A stretch of 64,000 nucleotides of DNA from JADFQT01 sp965216025 (GCA_965216025.1 CBDCEX010000012.1:1-64000); one strand, 5' to 3'. Positions 1-8,973 are shown, counted from the first letter of the stretch. Numbers and translations are program-made. Notes: a model not told the origin generated them from the letters alone.

Positions 1-365
1 GGTAGCTACCTCTGCCTTCTCCGGGGCGCTCATTCCGCTGGTACCGGTGGCGTCCTGGGGCATGGGGATGGCCGTTTTTTTGAGACGGTACGCCTCCAGC
101 GACAGATCGGCCACTAGCTCCTTGAGTTCCCCGTTCTCTCGCTTGAGCTGCCCTACCTCATTGCTGAGTGGCGTCCCGAACCGAGTCACGGGTCAACCTC
201 TTCCTTGCCCGCCTCCATGAACTCTTTGGTCCACGAGTAGTAGGAGTGGGGCTTGATCCCCTCCCGCCGGCACAGGTCGTTGACTGTGACCTCGCGGCGG
301 AAGCCCTCCAGAACAATTCGGATCTTCTCTTCGGGGGTGTACTTACGTCGGGCAGCCGCCTTCAC
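1..365 (-). pseudogene. IS3-family OrfA transposase remnant (frameshifted)
   Basis: Reading leftward from a GTG at 365, the product has the helix-turn-helix layout of IS3/IS911 OrfA: a basic start, YTPEEKIRIVLEGFR, then the recognition part CRREGIKPHSYYSWTKEFM. The frame stops at 186-188 (GKEEVDP then TGA). The expected leucine-zipper part (QLKRENGELKELVADLSLE) continues to the window edge in other frames, so at least two small indels separate the halves. OrfB, which carries the catalytic domain, would lie to the left of the window. An inverted motif pair (ATTGGGACACAT near 432 and ATGTGTCCCAT near 523) may be related to the element's end. The family call is safe; activity is unlikely. Confidence 0.75.
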
Positions 366-540
366 TGTGCGGACGAAAGACCTGGTCTGCTCGCTTCGTT
401 CCTTCGGCGGCCTCTGCTTTGCTTACTTCTAATTGGGACACATCTGCTCCTTTCTGTGGGTAACTCTACCCTCATTTCAGGAGCTCACACCACCCTCCGA
501 CTCTCGGGTTTTCCTACCCTTATATGTGTCCCATTATCGC

Positions 541-675
541 TGACGGTCTACATTCAACCGCCGAATTGTCGATGTCCAGCAAAAGCGTCCTCACTAACTG
601 GCCAGCATAAATGTCACACTCACCTCATGGAGAATGTAACATTGAATCCCAAAGAACAGACGAGACTTCAGGGTA
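541..675 (+). mobile_element. ISNCY-type element remnant (left end plus transposase start)
   Basis: The sequence closely matches 50462-50570, sharing the stretch AAAGCGTCCTC..TGGCCAGCATAAATGTCA followed by ATGGAGAATGT. Here the transposase start (MENVTLNPKEQTRLQG, ATG at 627) breaks off after about 16 codons, where the neighbouring minus-strand gene begins to be readable. The second copy continues further into an ISNCY-like helix-turn-helix, which gives the family call. Confidence 0.6.
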
Positions 676-1006
676 TCAACCGTCCTGCTAGGGGGTCGAC
701 CGCCAGGGCAGCTTCTTCCAGGCTGACCACCCCCAGGAGGCTGGGCTCGCCTTCTTCCGCGAAAATGACCGGGGTGGAAAACTCCAGTTCCTCCAGCCTT
801 ATGGTGGTCCTCCCGACATCGACGGGGACGAGTCTCCCGTCGGCCGTCTCGGAGGGCAGGGACCTTTCGACCAGCACTCCCAGCCTTTGCAGCAGTTCCC
901 TGGGCACGGCCGTGTAGGTTGACCCGGTGTCCACCACGACCTCTACGTCCTCAAACTGCCGACCCTGGGGGTCTCCGACCCCGATGGTCACCTTTACTGT
1001 TCCCAC
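668..1006 (-). CDS. Clan AA (retropepsin-like) aspartic protease family protein
   Basis: This 112-residue protein has the DTGST active-site signature (VVVDTGSTYTAVP, about residues 25-37) in the middle of a small beta-rich fold, and a second hydrophobic LLGVVSLEEAALAVDP motif near the end. That is the pattern of single-domain retroviral-type aspartyl proteases of clan AA. These are thought to work as dimers, since each chain gives one catalytic Asp; substrates are mostly unknown. The GTG start at 1006 is preceded by AGGAG at a spacing of 8. The last codons (GRLIP, stop at 668-670) run into the ISNCY remnant, so the natural C-terminus may have been altered by that junction. It is transcribed away from the T5orf172 gene's start side, on the same strand. 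Confidence 0.75.
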   Translation of the reverse strand: MGTVKVTIGVGDPQGRQFEDVEVVVDTGSTYTAVPRELLQRLGVLVERSLPSETADGRLVPVDVGRTTIRLEELEFSTPVIFAEEGEPSLLGVVSLEEAALAVDPLAGRLIP

Positions 1007-1159
1007 TCTCTTTCTCCTGGGTTGCCTTCTTACATCTGCGTCATGTTCACTGCCAGGTTGTATGCAACCAACCGTCCCCGGTCCTGAAGCTCTGCGGCTT
1101 CGCGCTCTGGGCGGCCCGCATTATCTCGAACCTGAGGGTGCTGGTGTCCGTCAACGGAA

Positions 1160-1987
1160 TCAGGTCTCAGCTTGGAGTTGTGCCTTCCCTTTGCCGACTT
1201 CCTCATGCTCCCGAATCTTGTCTATCACGAGGGCTAGCCAGCCGCTCAGGGCGTCAAGTTGGGATTCGTCCAGGGGGAGGTGTGTCTGGCAAGAGAGGTC
1301 TGTGCCTTTGCCCGCCGGTCTGAAGAGTCCAGTATTCAAAGCTTCCTGTCTCAGGGCATCCACGGCGCTCTGGGGGACGTTGGACTTCCGGATTATGGAA
1401 GCGAACTCAGTGTATATCTGTTGGTTGTATGCAGAGGGAGGATACCCGAAGCAAGCGGGGACGTGGGCTCCGTCTGAGACGACGTTTAGGGAGAATCCCT
1501 TTGTTCCCCACCTGATTCGCATTCCTTCTTGGTCCCCCAAGGCCAGTACTCTCCGATATGCGATCATCCCATGCTCGTTCAGGGATTCCATGAATTCCAG
1601 CTCGTTGGTACGTGCCTGACGTTTCTTGTATTCATCGGCGGCGGCTTGGTCCTCATCCTGGGCGCCTGCGTCCAGTTCAGGGGTCTTGGGGGTCACGTCC
1701 CGGCCGGGCATCACCCTGAGGAGGGCTTGGACCTGCTCGGGATCGATCTGAAAAAACTCCCGGGAGGAGTTCACCCTGTTGGGTCCGAAGGCAGTGTGGA
1801 GGGCGTTTTCGATTTCCAGTGCCTCCCGGCCGTCGATCTCCCGGGCGACGACGCAATCGAAGGGGAGTGGAACTCCGGTGGTGTAAAGGTCGCTCATCCT
1901 TCGCCTGACGTCGTCCCGGTCGGTCATTCCGATTTTCACGATTCCGGGCATGGCCGCGTTAGTTAGTGCGTAGACGATGTTGGGCAT
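1160..1987 (-). CDS. T5orf172 / GIY-YIG-like domain protein
   Basis: The N-terminal 95 residues carry the T5orf172 (GIY-YIG superfamily) pattern: VYALTNAAMPGIVKIGMT, where the family's Y..TN..MPG..KIG motif is intact, then RRMSDLY and a conserved E/F pair (SREFFQI). Family members are putative nucleases or DNA-binding proteins, common in phages and mobile DNA. Residues 130-275 form a second, unrecognised region rich in charged residues with a C-terminal helical stretch. The ATG at 1987 has AGGAG eight bases upstream. The gene sits in an accessory patch with IS remnants on both sides, so recent acquisition is plausible. Nuclease activity is an inference from the fold only. Confidence 0.75.
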   Translation of the reverse strand: MPNIVYALTNAAMPGIVKIGMTDRDDVRRRMSDLYTTGVPLPFDCVVAREIDGREALEIENALHTAFGPNRVNSSREFFQIDPEQVQALLRVMPGRDVTPKTPELDAGAQDEDQAAADEYKKRQARTNELEFMESLNEHGMIAYRRVLALGDQEGMRIRWGTKGFSLNVVSDGAHVPACFGYPPSAYNQQIYTEFASIIRKSNVPQSAVDALRQEALNTGLFRPAGKGTDLSCQTHLPLDESQLDALSGWLALVIDKIREHEEVGKGKAQLQAET

Positions 1988-2206
1988 TTCGAAGTCTCCT
2001 GCTGAGGGTGCCTGATAGACGGCTTGATCGTGCCCGGCGGGACCATTACGATCAGGAAGGATCTCCTTTTCTGAGGAAGGGTCTGGTTTCTGGTGAGGGT
2101 CGGCGGTGGAGCGAAAGCTGGGTCGTCGGCTTTTTCAGGTGCCTGCTTCGTGGACCGTCTCCTCCCACTCCACGGCCCGACTACGGAAGGTCATGGACTA
2201 TGCCTC

Positions 2207-2497
2207 CTACCCGAACCCGGCCTTCCGGGGAGCATCTGAAAGTTGTTTCAGAATGCGGTCGCCGTCTTCGACAGTGGTGGCGGCGGCTTGGGTCAGCCCC
2301 GTGAGCCTCTGCCTAGCTGTCCGGTTCAGTTGTGCCGTTGCAGAGGCGTGGGCGCTGCTCTGGTTCAGTCCCAGCCGGTCTCCGGCCAGACGGGCCCCAT
2401 GGAACTCCCCGGTCTCTTCGAACCGCCAGTACTGGAAGCTGATCCGGTGTCTCTGGAGGTTTATTCTGTCCTTCTCGGGGTCCCATGTCCAGTGCAA
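2207..2497 (-). pseudogene. BrnT-like toxin, N-terminal stump fused to unrelated tail
   Basis: From a TTG at 2497 the first 22 codons read LHWTWDPEKDRINLQRHRIS, the start of BrnT ribonuclease toxins (the WDP.K...N..RH.ISF signature). After that the frame continues for about 70 residues that do not resemble BrnT and are not recognised. No brnA antitoxin follows; instead the ISAs1 copy begins about 120 bases away on its upstream side. I read it as a brnT gene broken by a deletion. Confidence 0.5.
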
Positions 2498-2620
2498 TTC
2501 TTCCTGGCCTCTGCTTTGTGCCGGCAGCTGGTCTATGCAGGAGGCTGCCGAGAGATGGGATGCCCCGAGCCAGTGCCCGTAGGGCGCTCTCGTTGAAGGT
2601 GTGGGCACTGGGGGCCTGGG

Positions 2621-3894
2621 CAGGGTCTTTTCATTCTCCTGCCTGGTAGGTAAAGCCCATCATGTCGAAAGCTTCGCTGAGATGGGCATTGTGGCGGCGT
2701 AGGGCAGCGGCTACGTTGGAATGCCCAGCCCGACGTACCAAGCTGATGACCAGGTTCCGCAGGCCCGCCAGAACCTGTGGGGCGGCCCCAGTGCGCACCT
2801 GAGAGCGGTCCTCGTCGAAGGTCACATCCCGTACCCAGTGGAGGCGGTTCTCGATGCCCCAGTGCCCACGGGAAAGGCTCAACAATCGCCTGGCATCGGC
2901 ATCAGTGGCTGGGAGACTGCTAATTGCATAGCTCACAGCCACCTGTTTCTTGCCCTTCACGACCCGCTGGCGCTCTAGCCGACACACCTGTTGCAGATGC
3001 GGCCACGCTTCCCCGACCGTCCCAGCGCTGCCCACGTAGCCATTTAGCTCTGGGTCGGCCAAGGCCCATAACTCTCGCCGCTCCAGCCGCCCATGACGCC
3101 GCTTTACTGGAGCATCGGCCCAGACCGTCAGCTTGGCCCCGCGTGCTCGCCACTCCGCTGCTAGCCAGGGAGGTACGGTTGGCCCACCAGCCCTCTCAGT
3201 TCCTAGCAGGGGAAAAAGCCACCTCCAGGTCTCGGCGCAAGGTGGGCTGATTCTCTTTAACTGGCAGCAGATACTCTCCGCCGCCTGCCACAATCTGCTC
3301 ACAGACTTTCCGTTGGGTCAGTAAGGCATCAGCCACTACTACCCGACCCTTCAGGGGTACCTGCCCCAATACTTCTTTGACCGCCGCCAATTCTTCCCCT
3401 TTGCCCGGCGCAGCTACCTGCGCCAGCACTGCCCCAGCGCGGCTAGCGTAGGCCGACACCAGATGGACCCCGGGTATCTCTTGGCCGTGGACCCCTCGCA
3501 AGGTTTTCCCGTCCAGGGACAGGGGATCATCCGCCTCTACCCCGCTATTTGCCAGCCAGTTGCCGACTTCTGCCTCAAAGGCCGCCACGTCCAGGCACTT
3601 GAACACCCGGTGGAGGGTGGCCACGCAGGGTGTCTTCTCCTGGCTGAACCCCAAAAGCTGCGCCGTAGCACCCCCTTGGTCCCGCCCCCATTGAGCTATG
3701 GCGTATAAGCTGCGGGCGCCGCACAGCATGGCACAGGTGGCCAAGGCCAGGATCGCCCCCAAAGAGTGGCGTCGCCCTTGGCTACTCCGGAAGTCAGGCA
3801 CCAAATCCAGCGTTTCTCTCAAAGTCATCATCCTTCCCTCCCGCTTAAACTGGTAAATAATTTTATACTATTTTGAGAAAATGAAAAGGCCCTG
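2621..3894 (-). mobile_element. ISAs1-family insertion sequence, copy 1
   Basis: The ends are imperfect inverted repeats: CAGGGTCTTTTCATT at 2621 and AATGAAAAGGCCCTG ending at 3894. The interior is about 95% or more identical by eye to the copy at 28403-29677. No target duplication is visible: the left flank is the brnT stump and the right flank is the middle of a tal-pgi gene, which suggests a deletion next to the element after insertion. Confidence 0.85.
2631..3831 (-). pseudogene. ISAs1 transposase, split by one frameshift
   Basis: The 5' part (3831 down to 3196) starts MMTLRETLDLVPDFR and contains the ISAs1 signatures DPLSLDGKTLRG and VADALLTQRKVCEQI..GGEYLLPVKENQPTL. The frame then ends (AFSPARN stop), and a second frame (to 2631) continues as PLLGTERAGGPTVPPWL and the C-terminal catalytic block RGHWGIENRLHWVRDVTFDED. 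The switch is +1, at a T5-C4 run. The copy at 28 kb switches at exactly the same place, so the lesion, or a programmed shift, predates the duplication of the element. Copy 1 has only this one break and is the less damaged copy. Confidence 0.85.
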
Positions 3895-4313
3895 ATCATA
3901 CCGGTGGCCGGAGAACCTCTGATGTCCCCTGAATCTTACGGTGATGACCGGCTGTTCGTGTATTTGCGCCTGGAAGGAGACGACAACCCGGACAACAACC
4001 CGGACACCGACCTGGCCGTGGCGCGGCTGGAGGCGTCCGGGCAGCCAGTGGTGCGCCTGGAACTGGGGGACAAATACGACCTGGGCGCGGAGTTCTACCG
4101 ATGGGAGTTCGCTACCGCGGTGGCGGGCTCCATTTTGGGAATCCACCCCTTCGATCAGCCCAACGTCCAGTCGGCCAAAGACATGACCGACCAGGTGTTG
4201 GAAAGCTACCAGCGGGATGGCCGATTGCCCCCGCTGGACCGAGAAGGCAGCATGTCAGAGCTTCTGGCTGGCGCCCAGTCCGGCGACTACCTGGCCATCA
4301 TGGCCTACATCCG
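3895..4313 (+). pseudogene. Transaldolase/phosphoglucose isomerase, C-terminal fragment
   Basis: Immediately after the ISAs1 end the reading frame gives ESYGDDRLFVYLRLEGD, DKYDLGAEFYRWEFATAVAG and LGIHPFDQPNVQSAKDMTDQVL. These are diagnostic of the isomerase half of the bifunctional transaldolase/glucose-6-phosphate isomerase of Chloroflexota and related bacteria. Everything upstream (the transaldolase domain and most of the isomerase) is missing, replaced by the IS. The C-terminus is also gone: after LAIMAYI the frame passes into unrelated codons and stops at 4330-4332, while the overlapping frame has become a DUF2090 protein. This is the first piece of a decayed sugar-phosphate locus that continues to 8118. 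Confidence 0.85.
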
Positions 4314-4685
4314 GCGGACCCACACGAGGTGAAGCAGCTCAGCCAGTACAAGCGAATGATTTACGAAGGGCTGCTCCAAGCCCTGGGAAATGGCGCACCC
4401 CGGGAAACGGCCGCTATCCTGGTGGACCAGACCTACGGAGAGGCGATCCTCCTCGACGCGGCGAATCTCGGTATCGTTACCTGTGCGCCGGTGGAGAAGA
4501 GCAGACAGGCAGTGTTTGACTTCGAGTACGGCTCCGAGTTTGAGCAACGCCTCGGGGAGGTCGCTCCAACCTTCGCCAAAGCCTTGGTCCGCTACAATCC
4601 CGAGGATGACGGCGACGTCAACCGGCTCCAACGACAAAGGTTGAAGGTACTCTCCGATTATGCCCACATGGCTGGATACAAATTC
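4314..4685 (+). pseudogene. DUF2090 (IolC C-terminal-type) aldolase fragment
   Basis: In one frame the sequence reads ADPHEVKQLSQYKRMIYEGL, then AAILVDQTYGEAIL, PVEKSRQAVFDFEYG, FAKALVRYNPEDD and RLKVLSDYAHMAGYKFMF. This is the core of DUF2090 sugar-phosphate aldolase-like proteins, also found as the C-terminal domain of 5-keto-2-deoxygluconokinase. The usual N-terminus (the LYILAFDHRG segment) is absent because the frame begins inside the tal-pgi remnant. The C-terminal third is replaced, without a stop, by a HAD phosphatase beginning DPQVIRDNQWPH. The chimera is open from about 4101 to 5144 but is a fusion of two partial genes, not a known architecture. Confidence 0.75.
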
Positions 4686-5144
4686 ATGTTCGACCCGCAG
4701 GTCATCCGCGACAACCAGTGGCCTCACACCGTTGGCCTGCTACGAGTTGCGCGGGACGCCTATTGCCGGACTGCCCTGGCGACTATGTCCTTTCGCAACG
4801 AGGCGCTGCACGTGCTGCGGGCGCTGGACCTGGAGGATTCCCTGGACATAGTCCTGACCCGTGAGGATGTGCAGCAACCTAAACCGGACCCAGAAATTTA
4901 TCTGACGGCCTGCGGCCTGCTGGGAGTCGCGCCGGAGGACTGCATCGTAATCGAGGACTCGCCCAACGGCGTTCGAGCCGGAGTGGCGGCCGGCACGAAC
5001 GTTGTCGCCTTCGCCACTCCATTTACCAAAGCTGGGCTTCATAGCAGCCAGGCATTGGAGCACCCTTGGGTGGTCCATGAACCGGAACAATTGCTCGAGG
5101 TGGTCAGGGAGCGCGTTGCCGAACACAACCGGGTTGCACACTGA
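4686..5144 (+). pseudogene. HAD-superfamily phosphatase, C-terminal half
   Basis: The frame carries HTVGLLRVARDAYCRTALATM (motif II region), LTREDVQQPKPDPEIYL (motif III Lys) and CIVIEDSPNGVRAGVAAG (motif IV), typical of beta-phosphoglucomutase-like HAD hydrolases. Motif I (DMDGT) is missing here, yet it appears downstream at 5221 as the start of what looks like the same kind of protein. The two halves are therefore present in swapped order. The segment is fused in frame to the DUF2090 fragment upstream. It could be the C-half of a tandem duplicate whose N-half was deleted. Confidence 0.8.
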
Positions 5145-5220
5145 AATCCCCCGCACGACCTTCTGCAAATACCTTTGGTTAGAGGAGAGATGCTATGAGT
5201 CCAATCTGCCGAGGTGTGAC

Positions 5221-5490
5221 ATGATCAAGGCCATGCTGTTCGACATGGACGGCACGCTGGTACAAAACGAGAAGCTGAAGGCCCTCTCGGTCGCCCTGGC
5301 TGTCCAGCAACTGCGCGGGCTGCCCGAACCCGATCCTCGGGGTATCGAGGCGTACCGAGACATGGTGGGAGGGTCCCGGGAAGCCGTTTCGCGTCACATC
5401 GTGGACCTGCTGGAATTGGAAGCCGACCTGCGTCCCCTGATGACCGAGTACGGCGCAACGGAGACTTGGGAAGTGCTGGGAACGATGCGC
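5221..5490 (+). pseudogene. HAD-superfamily phosphatase, N-terminal half
   Basis: From an ATG at 5221, with GAGG six bases upstream, the frame reads MIKAMLFDMDGTLVQ, the HAD motif I with both Asp residues, then 75 residues of helical cap domain ending ATETWEVLGTMR. At codon 90 it passes directly into the 6-phosphogluconate dehydrogenase fragment. The HAD core motifs that should follow are found upstream at 4686-5144. Only about ten residues seem to be missing between the two halves if they were rejoined. Confidence 0.8.
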
Positions 5491-6131
5491 CGGGCCGAGA
5501 AGCTGGCCGGCCACGGCATCGGTTTCCTGGAAGTGGGCACCAGCGGCGGCGTGTGGGGCCTGGCCGAAGGCTACAGCCTGATGATTGGCGGCGACCCGGA
5601 GAACTTCCGTAGGTTGGAGCCGATCTTCCAGACCCTGGCCCCCGGCGAGGCTCAGGGTTACGGACACGTCGGTCTTGCCGGGCCGGGCACTTCGTGAAGA
5701 TGGTGCACAACGGCATCGAGTACGGCATGATGCAGGCCTACGCCGAAGGGTTCGAGCTGATGCAAGCGAAGCAGGAGTTCAACCTGGACCTGCCTCAAAT
5801 CGCGGAGATCTGGCGGTACGGCAGTGTGGTTCGCTCCTGGCTTCTGGACCTATGCGCCGCGGCCCTGACCGAGGACCCAGAGCTAGATAGCCTGGAATCC
5901 TACGTGGACGACTCAGGCGAAGGCCGCTGGACGGTCCAAGAATCAGTGGACCTGGCGGTACCCACCCCGGTCATCACCCTTTCGCTGCAAGCCAGGTTCC
6001 GGTCGCGGCAGGCCCAGCCCTTCGGGGGTAGGCTCTTGGCGGCCATGCGCAACTAGTTTGGCGGGCACGCGGTGAAGGCCGCCCCGGCGGCAGACTCCGG
6101 GCAGATTCCCAGCGCAGTCGATGGCAGGTGA
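5491..6131 (+). pseudogene. 6-phosphogluconate dehydrogenase, C-terminal fragment (frameshift and TAG)
   Basis: The frame enters at RAEKLAGHGIGFLEVGTSGG, the substrate-binding region of decarboxylating 6-phosphogluconate dehydrogenase (YqeC/GndA type); the Rossmann domain is lost. A one-base frameshift near 5685 ends the first frame (AGPGTS stop) and the second resumes at HFVKMVHNGIEYGMMQAYAEG, which has the catalytic K..HNG motif. The second frame meets TAG at 6054-6056 in RN-stop-FGGHAVK, where the family has Gln, and then stays open to a TGA at 6129-6131 that overlaps the zwf start. It therefore carries three lesions: 5' deletion, frameshift and a probable CAG-to-TAG nonsense change. Confidence 0.85.
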
Positions 6132-6136
6132 CAGTG

Positions 6137-7618
6137 ATGGCCGACCAGATCACTTCTATTGTAATCATGGGCGCCACCGGGGACCTGACCCGGCGGAAGC
6201 TCATGCCGGCGCTGTACAACCTGGGCCTCAAGGGGCGCCTACCCGAAGGTACGCGGATCGTCGCCTTCGCCCGTTCCGAGTATTCCGACGAGCAGTTTCG
6301 CCAGCTGATAGGAGAGGGGGTGCGGGAGTTTGCCGAGTTTCCGGTGTCGGGAGAAACCTGGGAGCAGTTTGCCGGGAGCATCTTTTACGTCCGCGGCGAC
6401 GTGGGATCTGCCGAGGATCTGGCCCAGCTGGACCAGCGGCTAACCAAGCTTGAGGCAGGACGCCCGCAGCACAACCGGCTGTTCTATCTGTCCATCGCGC
6501 CCCAATTGTACGAACCGGCCATCAAGGGTCTGGGCGCTTCCGGGATGGCGCGGGAGGAGTCGGGCTGGCGTCGGGTGATAATCGAAAAGCCCTTCGGTAG
6601 GGACCTGGCGTCCGCCCAAGCGCTGAACCGGGTGGTGCGCACCGCCTTCGACGAGCGGCAGGTGTACCGCATCGACCATTACCTGGGCAAGGAGACGATG
6701 CAGAACCTGCTGGTGTTCCGATTCGCCAACGGCATCTTCGAGCCGCTTTGGAACCGGGACCACGTGGACCACGTGCAGATCACCGCTTCTGAGGAGGTAT
6801 CGGTAGAGGATCGGGGAGGCTACTACGACCAGTCCGGAGTGGTGCGAGATATGGTGCAGAACCACCTGCTCCAGTTGCTCAGCATGGTAGCGATGGAGCC
6901 TCCCAACGCCCTGGACGCCAAGTCGCTGCGGGATAAGAAGGTGGAGGTGCTCAAAGCGATCCGCCGGTGGGAGCCGGAGGAGGCGGCCTTCCATGCGGTG
7001 CGTGGCCAGTACCGGGGGTATTTGCAAGAGAAGGGCGTGCTCGCCGAGTCTTCGACTCCCACCTATGTGGCGCTCCGGCTTTACGTGGACAACTGGCGCT
7101 GGAACGGGGTGCCCTTTTACCTGCCTACCGGCAAAGCCATGGCGGGAAAGCCCTCGGAAATCTCCATCCAGTTCAAGCCGCCGCCCCACATGATGTTCAC
7201 CCTGGGGCAATGCCCGGACTCGACCCCCAACATTCTGTCGCTGCGACTCCAGCCCGACGAAGGAGTGCACCTGAACTTTCAGGTCAAGGTACCGGACCAG
7301 GATAGTTGTGCCCAGCCGGTGGACATGGAGTTCCACTATGATTCGGCCTTCAAGGAGCAGCGGCTCCCCGAGGCCTACGAGCGTTTGCTGCAGGACACCC
7401 TGGCTGGGGACCCCCGGCTTTTCATCCGCAGCGACCACATCGAAGAGGCCTGGCGCATCGTCGATCCCTTGCTTAATTCCTGGGAGGATTCTATGGCGCC
7501 ACCGCTACACGTGTATGAATCCGGCTCGTGGGGCCCAGAGGCGGCGGACGCACTTCTGGCTGAGGACGGTCGAGCGTGGCAGCAAGGGCACAATGGGCAT
7601 CGGGGTAACCATGCCTGA
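6137..7618 (+). CDS. zwf: Glucose-6-phosphate dehydrogenase
   Basis: It oxidises glucose-6-phosphate to 6-phosphogluconolactone with NAD(P)+, the first step of the oxidative pentose phosphate pathway. The protein is 493 residues, the normal length. It has the nucleotide-binding GATGDLT (residues 12-18), EKPFG (150-154) and the active-site RIDHYLGKE (178-186) that binds substrate and supplies the catalytic His. I chose the ATG at 6137 over an in-frame GTG at 6128, since MADQITSIVIMGATGDL matches the family start. The gene overlaps the following pgl by eight bases. It appears fully intact while tal-pgi, gnd and pgl on both sides are broken, so it either works alone or will decay next. Confidence 0.95.
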   Translation: MADQITSIVIMGATGDLTRRKLMPALYNLGLKGRLPEGTRIVAFARSEYSDEQFRQLIGEGVREFAEFPVSGETWEQFAGSIFYVRGDVGSAEDLAQLDQRLTKLEAGRPQHNRLFYLSIAPQLYEPAIKGLGASGMAREESGWRRVIIEKPFGRDLASAQALNRVVRTAFDERQVYRIDHYLGKETMQNLLVFRFANGIFEPLWNRDHVDHVQITASEEVSVEDRGGYYDQSGVVRDMVQNHLLQLLSMVAMEPPNALDAKSLRDKKVEVLKAIRRWEPEEAAFHAVRGQYRGYLQEKGVLAESSTPTYVALRLYVDNWRWNGVPFYLPTGKAMAGKPSEISIQFKPPPHMMFTLGQCPDSTPNILSLRLQPDEGVHLNFQVKVPDQDSCAQPVDMEFHYDSAFKEQRLPEAYERLLQDTLAGDPRLFIRSDHIEEAWRIVDPLLNSWEDSMAPPLHVYESGSWGPEAADALLAEDGRAWQQGHNGHRGNHA

Positions 7619-8118
7619 GTTACACATCCGGCGAACTACAGGCGAGGTCGCCCAGGCAGCCGCGGAATTCGTGGCTCGCCTGGCTGAAGAATGCCAATCC
7701 GCCCGGAACCGATTCACGATTGCCCTTTCCGGGACCTCCACTCCGCTTCCGCTCTATGGCCTCCTGGCCTCGTCCCCCTGGGCCGATCGGATAGCGTGGG
7801 ACCGAAGGCGCATCTTCTGGGGCGATGAACGTTGCGTGCCTCCCGACCACCAGGACAGCAACTATCGAATGGCCAAAGAGGCGATGCTAGACCATCTTTC
7901 CATGCCGCTGGGCCAGGTGCATCGAACGCGGGGTGAGGTTGAGCCCCAGGCAGCCGCCGAGGAATACGAAGCCGTGGTTCGAGACGTGTTCCAGACGCCG
8001 GTACCTTCCTTCGACCTGATACTGCTCGGTATTGGTGATGACGGCCACACCCCCTCTCTTTTCTACGGCACCGCGGCCCTGGAAAAGAAAAACCGGTTGG
8101 TGGTGGCCAATCAGGTCA
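7611..8118 (+). pseudogene. 6-phosphogluconolactonase, 3'-truncated
   Basis: The frame starts at ATG 7611 inside the end of zwf (translational coupling) and carries the lactonase motifs ALSGTSTPLPLY, RIFWGDERCVPPDH..SNYRMA and LLGIGDDGHTPSLFYGT, the last including the catalytic region. After NRLVVANQV (residue 169) the sequence changes without a stop into the C-terminal part of an IS1380 transposase, so the final third of the enzyme is missing. The fused frame ends at 8369 inside a MITE. Function is doubtful because the C-terminal beta-alpha units complete the Rossmann-like fold. Confidence 0.9.
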
Positions 8119-8504
8119 GGCTGGAGTTGTTCGTACTGGCTTACAACCTGGGCAACTTCATGAGAAGGCTAGCCTTACCGGAGGCAATGAAGCACTGGTC
8201 GTTGAGCAGTCTGCAGACTAAACCAATACCAAGGTGGGATGTGCATTTCGGGATCTTGAAGACGACAGAAGAGACTCAGCGGCTTGTCATATCACCTTTG
8301 GTCGCCACCCGGGTCGGCACTGACAGTGTGGTCCTGAGATATGTACATTTCACCTTGGCTTTAGTTTAGGATGATCAAGACTGGAGGACGGTTGGTGCGC
8401 CATGCCAGAAGGCTGGTGTTTCAGCTTGCTGAGGTGCTGGTGAGCCGGGAAATGCTAGGCGGGATACTGGAACGAATTGGCCGGCTTCGGCTGGCTCCTG
8501 GCTA
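8118..8504 (+). pseudogene. IS1380-family transposase, C-terminal fragment (interrupted by a MITE)
   Basis: RLELFVLAYNLGNFMRRLAL and MKHWSLSSLQT are the C-terminal signature of IS1380 transposases. At 8219 the coding sequence is interrupted by a 146-bp MITE with TA duplications. If the MITE and one TA are removed, the frame continues without a break as RMIKTGGRLVRHARRLVFQL and ends LRLAPG, stop at 8502-8504, as in IS1380. The N-terminal catalytic part is absent; the left junction lies inside pgl. Confidence 0.85.
8219..8368. mobile_element. IS630-type MITE in IS1380 fragment
   Basis: The element runs from TA (8219-8220) to TA (8367-8368). Its termini are inverted repeats of about 29 bases: CTAAACCAATACCAAGGTG at the left, and at the right the reverse complement of CTAAACTAAAGCCAAGGTG, followed by matching ATGTGCAT/ATGTACAT. 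The ends match those of the autonomous IS630 at 45523-46751 (CTAAACCAAAGCTAAGGTG). It has no transposase of its own. Removal restores the host transposase frame exactly. Confidence 0.85.
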
Positions 8505-8973
8505 GTCCACTTTAGGAGCGTCGGGATTGGTTACGGTTACGGGGTCGTACAGGGCAAAAGGGCTTCCCAAGGGGGAGACTTGGGCGTAGACAAGCGGTTT
8601 GGGGCTTTTAGGCTTGGCAGGACGGTGGTTGCTCCATGAAAGCGGGGAATTTTAGGGAATCAGACCGCATTTGACGTCCTTGGAGTGCGGGATTATAGTT
8701 GGCGGCATCCCAGAGGGAACTATATCCAGGAAAGTTGGTTTGATCTGGGGAATCCCGGATTAATGTACCGAGTTTCTGTACTGGAGACCAGATCCAAACT
8801 AGGGATAACTTTTAGAGGTGCCAGAGCAGTCCAGAAAACGAGGGTTTTCTGGACTCCTAATTATCCTGTTTGCCACAGGCAATCAATGCTTCTATGGTAA
8901 CGAAAATGTCTACAATAGATGCGCTACTGCGGTTTCAAGGATGGTGACCAAGGGTTAAAGGTCAGCATACGCC
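8505..8973. other. Intergenic, no gene recognised
   Basis: The stretch holds the presumed 3' end of the IS1380 remnant and then sequence with only short frames (a 71-codon frame at 8685 without family resemblance). I see no RNA gene or terminator. Confidence 0.5.

Noticed and set aside
6440..7438. Minus-strand 332-codon open frame opposite zwf
   Set aside because: Shadow of a high-GC gene; His/Val/Leu-rich composition without motifs.
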